DNA from: Betaproteobacteria bacterium
GTDB taxonomy: Bacteria; Pseudomonadota; Gammaproteobacteria; Burkholderiales; SG8-39
DNA length: 6,253 nt
Assembly (NCBI GenBank): GCA_019245555.1
Contig: JAFARH010000175.1
Span: forward strand, 1-6,253
Reading direction: 5' to 3'
Made by a program: the position numbers and the translations under genes. The notes beneath the pieces are model-generated. The model was not told the DNA's origin, made no database searches, and saw only the letters and a list, made by a program, of their open reading frames with translations. Positions 5,981 through 6,253 of the stretch are shown here, piece by piece; the first letter of the stretch is position 1, and every line of letters begins with the position of its first letter.

Positions 5981-6253
5981 TCGTCGTCCTGATGGGCGTG
6001 TCCGGCGTGGGCAAGACCACGATCGGCGAGCTCGTCGCAAAGGAGCTCGGCTGGCGCTTCATCGAAGGGGACGATTTCCATCCTCGCGAGAACGTGGCGA
6101 AGATGGCTGCGGGCACTCCGCTCGACGATGGCGATCGCTGGCCCTGGCTCGATGCGTTGAACAAGGCCCTGCGCAAGGAAAACGACGCCGTCGTCACCTG
6201 CTCGGCGCTGAAAGAGTCCTACCGCAAGCGCCTGCTCGATGGCATTGACCACT
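5977..6253 (+). CDS. gntK: Gluconokinase (3'-truncated)
   Basis: Gluconokinase phosphorylates D-gluconate with ATP to 6-phosphogluconate, the substrate of the enzyme encoded just upstream. About 92 codons are visible, roughly half of a typical protein of about 175 residues; the frame remains open at the window edge. Family marks are the P-loop GVSGVGKT (7-14), the gluconate-kinase stretch EGDDFHPRENVAKMAAGTPL, DRWPWLDALN and the CSALKESYRKRLL segment, close to E. coli GntK and its paralogue IdnK. The ATG at 5977 overlaps the gnd TGA as ATGA, and the nearest strong purine run (GGAGGT, 5954-5959) is too distant for normal initiation, so translational coupling to gnd is likely. Gene order and coupling point to a gluconate-catabolism unit. 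The identity is firm despite truncation. Confidence 0.93.
   Translation, partial: MIVVLMGVSGVGKTTIGELVAKELGWRFIEGDDFHPRENVAKMAAGTPLDDGDRWPWLDALNKALRKENDAVVTCSALKESYRKRLLDGIDH

Overview
The window is GC-rich, gene-dense chromosomal DNA, most probably from a betaproteobacterium. The evidence for that is the amiC - mutL - miaA backbone typical of that class, a MutL with the DMHA-type endonuclease motif known from Neisseria, a DedA close to the E. coli type, and AT-rich -10 hexamers placed just before start codons. This assignment rests on gene order and remembered family sequences, not on a search. No rRNA, tRNA, mobile element, CRISPR array or phage gene was seen.

Layout. (1) Positions 3-860, +: the 3' part of amiC, a periplasmic cell-wall amidase; its 5' end lies outside the window. 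(2) 840-1475, -: dedA, a membrane protein gene that meets amiC tail to tail and overlaps it by 21 bp. (3) 1476-1498: a 23-bp divergent spacer with two overlapping back-to-back -10 hexamers, apparently serving dedA and mutL. (4) 1499-4813, +: a tightly overlapping run of mutL (mismatch repair), a YgfF-like short-chain dehydrogenase (SDR) and miaA (tRNA A37 dimethylallyltransferase). (5) 4798-5025, -: a small three-helix membrane protein gene whose 3' end overlaps miaA by 16 bp. (6) 5026-5072: a 47-bp divergent spacer with a TAAAAT box and a good ribosome binding site. (7) 5073-5980, +: gnd, the short NAD-type 6-phosphogluconate dehydrogenase, broken by a one-base frameshift near 5216. (8) 5977 to the end, +: gntK, gluconokinase, cut by the window edge.

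How the genes fit together. AmiC and DedA both belong to envelope biology, and in E. coli loss of DedA-family proteins impairs export of Tat-dependent amidases, including AmiC. MutL and MiaA are the classic housekeeping pair, here with an oxidoreductase gene wedged between them by overlapping start and stop codons. GntK and Gnd would convert gluconate to 6-phosphogluconate and then to ribulose 5-phosphate, if gnd is functional. Only about 70 bp in the window are non-coding.

I found no convincing undescribed system. The points most worth checking are the gnd frameshift, the candidate leaderless bidirectional dedA/mutL promoter, the amiC-dedA linkage, and the SDR inserted between mutL and miaA.
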